Assembly (NCBI RefSeq): GCF_022206305.1
Contig: NZ_JAKOIW010000029.1
Span: 1-42,246, forward strand
DNA length: 42,246 nucleotides
Source: Gordonia sp. 'Campus'
Lineage (GTDB): Bacteria; Actinomycetota; Actinomycetes; Mycobacteriales; Mycobacteriaceae
Direction of reading: 5' to 3'
Below are positions 30,424 to 37,897 of the stretch, one piece after another. The notes beneath the pieces were generated by a model. That model was not told where the DNA came from and searched no databases. It was given only the letters and a program-made list of their open reading frames with translations. The position numbers were made by a program, and so were the translations under genes. Positions within the stretch are counted from its first letter, which is position 1. Every line of letters starts with the position of its first letter.

Positions 30424-30834
30424 TCACCGCTCCAGACGGTCGGCGAGTGCGCGGATGCGTGCGGCGATGTCGTCGCGGATCAAGCGCATCCGTTCAATGC
30501 CATCGATGCCGTCGACCGAGGGCTCGACGGTGTCCCAGACCTCGATCTCGACTCCCTCGGGTGCCGCGACCTCGGCGGTCCCGACGACCACGACGAGATC
30601 CGCAGCGCGCATCAGATCGTCGGTGAGCTGACGGGGCCGGTGGCCGGCGACGTCGACGCCGACCTCGGCGAGCGACCGGGCCGACAGTTCGTTGACGTGG
30701 CCGCCGACCTTCGCGCTCGTCCCGGCCGACGATGCCGCGATCCGGTCGGTCACCGTCGGCGAGAGGTGTTCGGCCATCACCGATTTGCCGCGGTTGCTCA
30801 CGCAGACGAACAGCACGTCGATGGGTTCAGGCAC
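30424..30834 (-). CDS. arsC: Arsenate reductase-like low-molecular-weight phosphatase family protein
   Basis: 136 aa. The phosphate-binding loop follows the first strand: VLFVCVSNRGKSVMAEH with nucleophile Cys11. The usual Cys-x5-Arg of tyrosine phosphatases is Cys-x5-Lys, as I recall for the mycothiol/mycoredoxin-dependent arsenate reductases of Corynebacterium. There are no other cysteines for an internal disulfide relay, which agrees with a mycothiol-dependent mechanism (inference). GTG 30834 overlaps the acr3 stop by 8 bp, so it is the third gene of arsR-acr3-arsC and should reduce arsenate to the arsenite exported by Acr3. Confidence 0.88.
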   Translation of the reverse strand: MPEPIDVLFVCVSNRGKSVMAEHLSPTVTDRIAASSAGTSAKVGGHVNELSARSLAEVGVDVAGHRPRQLTDDLMRAADLVVVVGTAEVAAPEGVEIEVWDTVEPSVDGIDGIERMRLIRDDIAARIRALADRLER

Positions 30835-31915
30835 GGCGGACGGACTCCTCGGTCGGTGCGACGGTGGCGGTGAACCGTGTGCGGAGTGCGAGCGACACGT
30901 AGACCAGGCCGACGAGCACGGGCACCTCGATGAGCGGACCGATGACCCCCGCGAGGGCTTGCCCGGAGGTCGCACCGTAGGTCGCGATCGCCACGGCGAT
31001 CGCCAACTCGAAGTTGTTGCCCGCGGCGGTGAACGCCAGCGTGGTGGTGCGCGCGTAGCCCAGCCCCATCGCGGCGCCGAGAACAAACCCGCCGCCCCAC
31101 ATCACGGCGAAGTAGATCAGCAGCGGGAGCGCGATCCGGGCGACGTCCCACGGCGCCGAGGTGATCTGTTCCCCTTGCAGCGCGAAGAGCACGACGATGG
31201 TGAACAGCAGACCGTAGAGCGCCCACGGCCCGAGACGCGGCAAGAACGACGCCTCGTACCAGTCGCGACCCTTGACCCGTTCGCCGATGCGGCGGGTGAG
31301 GTAACCGGCGACCAACGGGATGCCGAGGAAGATCAGCACCGACTTCGCGATCTGCCACGGCGAGGCGTCGATCGTCGTCTGGTCCAGGCCGAGCCAACCC
31401 GGCAGCACCGAGAGGTAGAACCAACCCAGCACGGCGAACATGACCACCTGGAACACCGAGTTCAGCGCGACGAGGACGGCCGCGGCCTCGCGGTCGCCGC
31501 ACGCCAGGTCGTTCCAGATGACGACCATCGCGATACACCGGGCCAGCCCGACGATGATCAATCCGGTGCGGTACTCGGGCAGGTCCGGGAGCAGCAGCCA
31601 GGCAAGCGCGAACATCAACGCCGGGCCGAGGATCCAGTTCAGCAGCAGCGACCCCAGCAGCAGACGACGATCGCCGGTCACCGAGTCGAGCCGGTCGTAG
31701 CGCACCTTCGCGAGAACCGGATACATCATGATCAGCAGTCCGAGGGCGATCGGCAGCGAGATGCCGTCGAGTTCCACCGACGCCAGCGCGTCACCCACAC
31801 CGGGCACGATGCGGCCCACCAGCAGGCCGGCGACCATCGCCGCACCGATCCACACCGGCAGGAACCGATCGAGCATCGACAGTTTGCCGGCGACCGCGGT
31901 CTCGGTGGCGGTCAC
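30827..31915 (-). CDS. acr3: Arsenite efflux transporter Acr3
   Basis: 362 aa, about ten transmembrane helices. An Acr3-type (BART superfamily) arsenite carrier of the cytoplasmic membrane, driven by the proton-motive force. Hallmarks: GLARCIAMVVIWNDLACGD with the essential TM4 cysteine, ALNSVFQVVMFAVLGWFYL, and GLGYARTTTLAFTAAGNNFELAIAVAIA in TM9. GTG 31915 overlaps the arsR stop (GTGA), and the 3' end overlaps arsC, so all three genes are translationally coupled. Confidence 0.97.
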   Translation of the reverse strand: MTATETAVAGKLSMLDRFLPVWIGAAMVAGLLVGRIVPGVGDALASVELDGISLPIALGLLIMMYPVLAKVRYDRLDSVTGDRRLLLGSLLLNWILGPALMFALAWLLLPDLPEYRTGLIIVGLARCIAMVVIWNDLACGDREAAAVLVALNSVFQVVMFAVLGWFYLSVLPGWLGLDQTTIDASPWQIAKSVLIFLGIPLVAGYLTRRIGERVKGRDWYEASFLPRLGPWALYGLLFTIVVLFALQGEQITSAPWDVARIALPLLIYFAVMWGGGFVLGAAMGLGYARTTTLAFTAAGNNFELAIAVAIATYGATSGQALAGVIGPLIEVPVLVGLVYVSLALRTRFTATVAPTEESVRRA

Positions 31916-32292
31916 TGCGATACCTCACACGACGGGGGTACCTCACACGATCGGGACTCCCCCACGACCGCCGCGAGGTTCCCCAACAGGTTCGACAGCT
32001 GTTGCAGCGCTTCGGTGTTCACGCGGTAGTACACCCAAGTCGCTCGACGTTCGCTCGTCACGAGCCCCGCTTCGCGCAGCACCTTGAGGTGGTGCGAGAT
32101 GGTCGGCTGCGAGACGTCGAAGGGCCCGGAGATGTCGCAGACACAGGCCTCCCCGCCCGGGTGGGCGGCGACCTCGGACAGCAGGCGCAACCGGACCGGG
32201 TCGGCGAGGGCCTTCACCACCGGGGTGGCCGCCTCCGCCTCGGCAGCGCTCAGGCCTCTACCGGCCGGCAACAGCAGGTTCTGGTTAGACAC
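31912..32292 (-). CDS. arsR: ArsR family arsenite-responsive repressor
   Basis: 126 aa. The metalloid-binding motif ACVCDISG (Cys50, Cys52) stands at the start of the DNA-binding helix-turn-helix, with SQPTISHHLKVLREAGLV as recognition segment. Two extra cysteines in the tail (RSCEVPPSCEVSQ) could supply the third arsenic ligand. GTG 32292 is the start; CAATAT lies 6 nt upstream as a probable -10 of a leaderless transcript, overlapped by an inverted repeat, the classic arrangement for ArsR autorepression. Confidence 0.95.
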   Translation of the reverse strand: MSNQNLLLPAGRGLSAAEAEAATPVVKALADPVRLRLLSEVAAHPGGEACVCDISGPFDVSQPTISHHLKVLREAGLVTSERRATWVYYRVNTEALQQLSNLLGNLAAVVGESRSCEVPPSCEVSQ

Positions 32293-32293
32293 T

Positions 32294-32311
32294 CATCGAT
32301 ATTGACCGATG
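32294..32311. promoter_or_regulatory. Candidate ArsR operator over the arsR promoter
   Basis: CATCG-N8-CGATG, immediately before the arsR GTG and overlapping the CAATAT -10 box on the minus strand. Repressor binding would block the ars operon directly. Confidence 0.5.
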
Positions 32312-32338
32312 TCGATTCAGAAGTCGAGCCGGGAGCCG

Positions 32339-33559
32339 TCACAGCCCGCGCGCGTACGGAGCGGCATATCCGGTCTTGAGTGGCTCGTCCCCGAGCCATG
32401 CCGCGAGTTCCTCGGCACGTGCATCGAGTGCGCGCCGGGCCGCCCGCGTCAACGGCTCCAGCGGGATGATGTCGATCGACGAGTCCGCCCGGCGGAACCA
32501 CCCACCGACGATGCGTCCGTCCCACCACGCGGTCTGGCCGCCGTTCCCGGCGGAGTCGAAGATCTGGGGCGCGTGCGACCCGAGGTAGAACGCGCGCTCC
32601 TTGTGGCCCATCGTCGTCGGATCGAGTTCGGGTAGCAGCACTGCCCGCGGCTCGACCGGATCGTCGAGGTCGGTGTCACCGGGTACGTCGTCGGGCAGGA
32701 CGTGGCCGATGCCGCCTCCCTCCAGGTCGACCTGCACGGTCTCGAGGTCGGCCAGCGCAGCGCGGACGGCGGTCTTGGTCGACCCCAGCCACCACACCAT
32801 GTCCGTCTCGGTGCCGGGACCGTAGGTTCGCAGCCACCGTTCGATCAGTGCCCGGTGCCCGTCGTGGACGGTCATCGACGGCACCGGCTCCCCGAGCCAC
32901 CGCTCCATGGACGTCCACGCCGGTCGCGACAGATGCCACCCCAGACGATTGGGTCCGCGGACGATCTCCCCCGCCGCGTCGAGCATGTTTAGTACCCGTG
33001 GTCCCATCGGGGCGCGCCCCGCCCACTTCGTCCCCTCCCCGTGCGTGATGTAGCCGTCGAGCACCGGCAACCGCTGCCGGAGCTCGGTGGAGGTCAGCGA
33101 CTCACCGTCGGCCAGTTCGGCGAGGACCGCCTCGCGCGCCCGCTCGATCCACCCCTCCGGGTCGTCGTAGTCGGGGCTGCGCCGCAGATCCCGCAACATG
33201 TTCGTGCGCTCGGACGCGGAGATGCGTGGGCCGAGCGCTCCGATCGCCTCGACGAGGACGTCCCGGGGGAAGACGAACAGCGTTCGCCGCATCGCCAGGT
33301 GCTTGACGACCGCCCGGTCGTCATAGAGCGCGGCGTCGAGATGCTCTCGCCGGAACTCGGAACCGAGACGCGCCCACGCCGACAGGTAGACCGTCGACGG
33401 TGTGGTGGCGTGCAACCCGACCATGGTCGACGCGGCGTCGACGACGGACTGGGCCCGAGACTCCGGATCGAGGTGTGCGCGACGCATGAGTCGAGCACGA
33501 CGCTGCGCGTCGGTGATCTCGGGACGCGAAGTGTCGGTGATCTCAGGGCGCGGTGTCAT
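32339..33559 (-). CDS. Winged-helix DNA-binding domain protein (HTH_42/AlkZ-like superfamily)
   Basis: 406 aa. Matches the large actinobacterial family of tandem winged-helix proteins that includes the DNA glycosylase AlkZ: RRTLFVFPRDVL, YITHGEGTKWAGRAPMGPRVL, VTWW-like MVWWLGSTKTAVRAAL, LLPELDPTTMGHKERAFYLG and WWDGRIVGGWF. The position of the AlkZ catalytic QxQ motif reads GLHATTP here (His-Ala-Thr), so glycosylase activity of the AlkZ type is not expected. The N-terminus repeats SRPEITD/RPEITD. ATG 33559 has GGGGG eight bases upstream. It lies just upstream of arsR on the same strand but 46 bp apart and with its own function, unknown. Confidence 0.85.
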   Translation of the reverse strand: MTPRPEITDTSRPEITDAQRRARLMRRAHLDPESRAQSVVDAASTMVGLHATTPSTVYLSAWARLGSEFRREHLDAALYDDRAVVKHLAMRRTLFVFPRDVLVEAIGALGPRISASERTNMLRDLRRSPDYDDPEGWIERAREAVLAELADGESLTSTELRQRLPVLDGYITHGEGTKWAGRAPMGPRVLNMLDAAGEIVRGPNRLGWHLSRPAWTSMERWLGEPVPSMTVHDGHRALIERWLRTYGPGTETDMVWWLGSTKTAVRAALADLETVQVDLEGGGIGHVLPDDVPGDTDLDDPVEPRAVLLPELDPTTMGHKERAFYLGSHAPQIFDSAGNGGQTAWWDGRIVGGWFRRADSSIDIIPLEPLTRAARRALDARAEELAAWLGDEPLKTGYAAPYARGL

Positions 33560-34096
33560 CGCGACGCCCCCGGCATGAGTCGCATGTGCAGATCGTAGTG
33601 AGGAGGCCCGACGAAGAGGCGCGGGCACACGAACACAGAACTGGAAGAGGAGGAGGGGACGCGGGTGCCGGAGTCCGCCGACCCCCGTCGAGAAGAGTCC
33701 GGCACCCGCGCGGTTGTGTGGACCGGACGACACACAGCCCCCGACGGGCAGTGCTCGCCGAGCACTTCCGTGTGTCCTTCGATCGACGCAACCTGTGCGC
33801 TGTCCCGACCCCCGTCGGGATGCGCCCCAACAGCACACCCCAGGACGGCACCACACTCCAGTGCCGGACGGAAAGGGTCGGTATTCGCGCAGGTCACGGC
33901 GCGAACGGACTCTCCGGACCGGACACGGCGGTTCCGGATCCGGACCGAGACACCAGGTCGGGCCCCCGCAGGCCGACGCCGTGCGACCGGTCCGGGAGTG
34001 GCCGTCACCACACCGGGTGGGCAATGGTGGCGCCCGCCGATCGGCTCACGCATGATGGTGCGGACGATCTGTCGGGGCGAGCATGGGATCAGGTGA
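33560..34096. other. 537-bp hairpin-rich gap between divergent genes
   Basis: No gene is convincing here; open frames lack starts with ribosome sites and family features. The DNA is full of stems: 33660-33672 with 33698-33710 (13 bp); AGTGCTC-GCC-GAGCACT (33750-33766) nested in GACACAC/GTGTGTC (33729-33735, 33770-33776); TGTGTG/CACACA (33715-33720, 33731-33736) competing with the latter; TCCCGAC-CCCC-GTCGGGA (33803-33820); CGGCAC/GTGCCG (33846-33851, 33861-33866); and palindrome TCCGGATCCGGA (33933-33944). The 12-mer CGACCCCCGTCG occurs at 33679 and 33806. It should include the promoters of the winged-helix and STAND genes; a structured RNA is possible. Confidence 0.5.
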
Positions 34097-37000
34097 GTGG
34101 AATTCGGTGAAGCGCTCGCGCGCCTGTTCGTGCAAGCGGGTCGCCCCACCCTCCGGGCTTCCGCGGCGCGCGCCAAGGTGTCGGCGCAACGCATCAGCGA
34201 CTGGCGCAACGGGCGGCACCTGCCGCGTGACTTCGCCACCGTCGAGCCACTCCTCGTCTGGCTGACGTCGCGAGCCGTGGCCGCGGGAGCCGTCGATGTC
34301 CTCACGATCCCCCAGTGGCGAGAGATGTGGGACCGTCGTGCCCCCGACGACGCCCGCACCGAGCCGCCCCCGGTCCAGCACACCCGCCCGTTCGCCGGGC
34401 TCGCCACCCTCACCGCCGCGGACAGCGAGCTGTACTTCGGCCGCGACGACCTCGTGGGCACACTCGTCGACACGATCCTCGCCGCACGCGAGGGACCGCC
34501 TCCCCTGGCGCCGGCGTCAAGGCTCGTCGTCGTGACCGGAGTGTCCGGGTCGGGCAAGTCGTCGCTGCTGCGCGCCGGCCTCGCGCGGGACCCGAGATCC
34601 CCCACTCCGCGGCTCGGCGAGATCACCCCCGCGGGTCTCGTCATCGCCACCCCGTCCGACGACACCCCGTCCGACGACGATCGCGATTCGGCCAGGCACG
34701 ATGACGCGGTCATCGTCATCGATCAGTTCGAGAACGTCTTCTCCCTCGAGGAGTCGCTGCGGGCCGCCACCCTCCTCGAGGTCGAGGAACTCGCCGCCGA
34801 CACGGTCGTGGTCGTCGGGGTGCGCGCGGACTTCTTCAGCCAGTGTGTGGAACACCCGTTCCTCGCCGACGCCTGGCAGAGCCGGTGCGTGATCGTCTCC
34901 GAGATGACGCGGACGCAGCTCCGGGAGGTCATCACCGCCCCGGTCCGCCTCGCCGGCGGCCGCATCGAGCCGGGCCTCGCCGACGTGATGATCACCGATC
35001 TGTACGAGGCGTCGACGGTGGGCGACCGCGCCGGCCGCCTGCCGCTGCTGGCACACGTCCTGCAGGCGACGTGGTCGCGGCGGTCGGGTAACCGGATGAC
35101 CCTGTCGGGGTACCGGGCCACCGGCGGCATCGCACGTGCGGTCGCCGACACCGCCGAGGCCACCTGGGAGGCCATCGACCCCGCGCATCGCGATCTCGCT
35201 CGCGCGGTCCTGCTCGCACTCGTCCACGTCGGACCCGCGGGGATCGCGCTCCGGGTGCCCCTGTCGACCACCACCCTCACCGGACGGTTCCCGCCCGAGG
35301 TGGCCACCGTCATCGACGCGTTCGCGCAGGCTCGTCTGCTGACCGTGTCGACCGATTCGGTGATGCTCGTCCACGACGTCGTGCTCACCGCCTGGCCACG
35401 GCTGGCCGAGTGGATCGCCGACGACTCCGACACCCACCGGTGGCGACAGCAACTCGACTCCGACACCGAGGCGTGGCTGAACAACCACCGCGGCCGGTCG
35501 TTTCTCTACACCGGGTCCCGCCTCGACGAGGCCACCCGTCACCGCGCGGCGCTGAACAGTGATTACCTGCACCTGCTCAGCCGCGAGAACGACGCGTTCC
35601 TCGACGCCGCGGTCGCCATGCAGCAGCGGCGACGGCTGACGCGGGTCGGCGCGGTGGCGGTCATCGTCGTCCTCGCCATCGCGGCGACCATCACCGCGGC
35701 GATCGGGTTCCGCCAGGCACACGACCTCCGTGAACAGCGCAATGCCGCCGAACGGTCCGCGCTGCTCTCCCACATCGACAGCCTGCAGGCCTCCAACCCC
35801 TCCCTGGCGGCGCGTCTGCTCCTCATCGCCCATCGGATCTATCCCGACGACGCCACCGTGGCCAGCCGCTTGCGCGGCGCCGCGACCACCCCGCTGGTCA
35901 CGCCCGTCGCCGGACACACCGGTCCCGTCTACGACCTCGCCTTCGACCGGACGGGGCGCCACCTGGCGTCGGCGAGCGGAGACCGGACCGTACGGATCTG
36001 GGAACGTGCCGACTCCCCGGGCTACCGTGAGCTCGCGGTCCTGCGCGGCTTCGGCAACTACGTCACCAGCACCGACTTCCACCCCACCCGGCCGGTCCTG
36101 GCCACGAGCAGCGGCGACGGCTCGGTCCGCATGTGGGATCTGACGGACGCGTCGAACCCGCGGGTGGCGATGACGGTCTCGCCCGGGCACGGCACCGTCT
36201 ACATGGTCCGTTTCTCCGCGGACGGGCAGACGCTCGCCGCCTCGTCGGACGACGGCACCATCACGGTCTATGCCGTGTCCCCCGACGGGGCGATACGCGA
36301 GACCGCAGTGCTCCGCGGACACACGGCCGCCGCCCGCACGCTGGCGTTCAGCCCCGACGGCCGACTCATGGCCAGCGGCGGCGACGACCGGACCGTGCGG
36401 CTGTGGACCACCGGGGAGTCGCCCCGACCGGCCGGGCGGACGCTCACCGGGTTCCCCAGCATCACCCATGCCGTCGCATTCGGCCCCGACAGCCGGTCGC
36501 TCGCGGTCACCGGGGACAGCCCGAACACCCAACTCTGGGATGTCGCCGATCCCGCCGACCCGCGTCCGTTGAGCACGTCACTGCCCAACAGCACGGCCGG
36601 TTCGTGGTCGATCGGATTCGACCGGTCGGGTTCGCAGATCGCGTCCGCACGCGCCGACGGTCTCGTCCGCGTCTGGAACACGTCGAACCCCACGTCCCCG
36701 ACTCTCCAGTGGGCGTTGCAGACCACATCCGAGCAGGGTTCGGTGCGCACCTTCGCCGCCCGGTTCGACCCGGCGGGCGAACGGCTCGTCTCGGGTCGGT
36801 CCGACGGCACGATCGACGTGTGGCGCCTGCCCGATCGCAGCGAACCCGACCGCGGCGGCACGATCACCGGCCTGGACACCGATGCGTCGCAACGCCTCCT
36901 GGCAACGGTCGGCGCGGACACCACCCTCAACCTGTGGGCCATGGGGTCCGAAGGGCTCGCTCTGCGATCCCGGACGCCGATCCAGCGGCGCGTCAACGAT

Positions 37001-37876
37001 CATCCGCGGGTCAGCCTCAACGGCCCGGGAACGCTCGCCGCGACGGCGAACAACAACGGCGGTCTGGTCGAACTGTGGGACGTCGCCGATGCCTCGGCAC
37101 CCAGACGGGCCGCTGCGCTCGAGGTCGGGACGCGGTACTCGTTCCCGGTGGCGTTCGCACCGACCGGCAACGTCCTGGCCACCGGCGACACCGACACCAC
37201 CGTCGCGCTCTGGGACACCTCGACGCCCGGCGCACCCCGCAGGCTGGGGCTGCCGCTGCGGGGCCCGTCGGATCTGATCCGCGACGTGGCCTTCAGTCCC
37301 GACGGTTCACGACTGGCGGTGACCTCCGACGACAAACGCGTCTACCTCTACGACCTCACGTCGGGGCGCGACCTGCCGGTCGCGGTCGTCGACGACGAGA
37401 CACCGATCGCGCAGGCGGCATTCGACGACAGCGGCGACGTGCTGGTCGTCGCCGCACGAGACCTGTCGACGTGGCGGCTACCGCCGCGGGGCACCGACGG
37501 CAGGCCCGAGGAGCTCGATCGGCGCGAGGACATGTTCGCCTCGACCCTGTCGATGGCTCCGAGCCGTCTCGCGGTCGGCACCGCGACCCATGAACTGATC
37601 AGCTTCGCGCTCGACGACGACGGCCGGTTGACCGATCCGCTGCCGGTCGGGACGCTGCTCGCGACCACCGACACCACGACGACATGGCAGGTCCCGGATC
37701 GACTCCCGTCCGACGAGGAGATCATCTCCGGTGGCGACACCACCGGCAACGTCTACCTGCACACGCTCGACCTCGACGACGCCCGGGCCTGGATCTGCGC
37801 GAGCACCGCGCCGATCACCGACGCCCAGCGCGCGGCCTACCTGCCGCACGTCGACGTCCGCGCGAATTGCGGCTGA
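34097..37876 (+). CDS. HTH-STAND NTPase-transmembrane-WD40 protein
   Basis: 1259 aa. Residues 1-55: an XRE-like helix-turn-helix (RASAARAKVSAQRISDWRNG) typical of actinobacterial STAND proteins. About 98-440: nSTAND1-type P-loop NTPase with YFGRDDLV, Walker A GVSGSGKSS (148-156), Walker B AVIVIDQFE (204-212), RADFF (243-247), GRLPLLAH (313-320) and VHDVVLTAWPRLAEW (425-439). 516-537: one transmembrane helix. 605-1228: about 14 WD40-type blades ending in VRIW, VRMWDL, VRLWTT, VELWDV, VALWDT and so on, enough for two propellers. The tail has two cysteines (WIC, ANCG). The domain order suggests cytosolic NTPase, membrane anchor and possibly outer propellers. STAND proteins act as switches that assemble on a trigger; here the trigger is unknown. 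GTG 34097 is the first start after an in-frame stop. Confidence 0.9.
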   Translation: MEFGEALARLFVQAGRPTLRASAARAKVSAQRISDWRNGRHLPRDFATVEPLLVWLTSRAVAAGAVDVLTIPQWREMWDRRAPDDARTEPPPVQHTRPFAGLATLTAADSELYFGRDDLVGTLVDTILAAREGPPPLAPASRLVVVTGVSGSGKSSLLRAGLARDPRSPTPRLGEITPAGLVIATPSDDTPSDDDRDSARHDDAVIVIDQFENVFSLEESLRAATLLEVEELAADTVVVVGVRADFFSQCVEHPFLADAWQSRCVIVSEMTRTQLREVITAPVRLAGGRIEPGLADVMITDLYEASTVGDRAGRLPLLAHVLQATWSRRSGNRMTLSGYRATGGIARAVADTAEATWEAIDPAHRDLARAVLLALVHVGPAGIALRVPLSTTTLTGRFPPEVATVIDAFAQARLLTVSTDSVMLVHDVVLTAWPRLAEWIADDSDTHRWRQQLDSDTEAWLNNHRGRSFLYTGSRLDEATRHRAALNSDYLHLLSRENDAFLDAAVAMQQRRRLTRVGAVAVIVVLAIAATITAAIGFRQAHDLREQRNAAERSALLSHIDSLQASNPSLAARLLLIAHRIYPDDATVASRLRGAATTPLVTPVAGHTGPVYDLAFDRTGRHLASASGDRTVRIWERADSPGYRELAVLRGFGNYVTSTDFHPTRPVLATSSGDGSVRMWDLTDASNPRVAMTVSPGHGTVYMVRFSADGQTLAASSDDGTITVYAVSPDGAIRETAVLRGHTAAARTLAFSPDGRLMASGGDDRTVRLWTTGESPRPAGRTLTGFPSITHAVAFGPDSRSLAVTGDSPNTQLWDVADPADPRPLSTSLPNSTAGSWSIGFDRSGSQIASARADGLVRVWNTSNPTSPTLQWALQTTSEQGSVRTFAARFDPAGERLVSGRSDGTIDVWRLPDRSEPDRGGTITGLDTDASQRLLATVGADTTLNLWAMGSEGLALRSRTPIQRRVNDHPRVSLNGPGTLAATANNNGGLVELWDVADASAPRRAAALEVGTRYSFPVAFAPTGNVLATGDTDTTVALWDTSTPGAPRRLGLPLRGPSDLIRDVAFSPDGSRLAVTSDDKRVYLYDLTSGRDLPVAVVDDETPIAQAAFDDSGDVLVVAARDLSTWRLPPRGTDGRPEELDRREDMFASTLSMAPSRLAVGTATHELISFALDDDGRLTDPLPVGTLLATTDTTTTWQVPDRLPSDEEIISGGDTTGNVYLHTLDLDDARAWICASTAPITDAQRAAYLPHVDVRANCG

Positions 37877-37897
37877 GGACAAGCGGTCTCGGCGCGC

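Noticed and set aside
30185..30427. 80-codon minus-strand frame between the small coiled-coil gene and arsC
   Set aside because: Arg-rich, no ribosome site, overlaps both neighbours; looks like chance.
33556..34719. 387-codon minus-strand frame crossing the hairpin gap and the STAND start
   Set aside because: Ser/Arg-rich with no recognisable domain, and it overlaps the conserved HTH and Walker A coding region.
34517..36532. 671-codon minus-strand frame within the STAND gene
   Set aside because: Low-complexity Arg/Gly/Asp composition, no motifs; overlaps the NTPase and WD40 coding sequence.
23757..37876. One joint defence island formed by the R-M pair and the STAND protein
   Set aside because: They are 8 kb apart with phoPR, arsenic and housekeeping-type genes between; proximity is too weak to claim one system.
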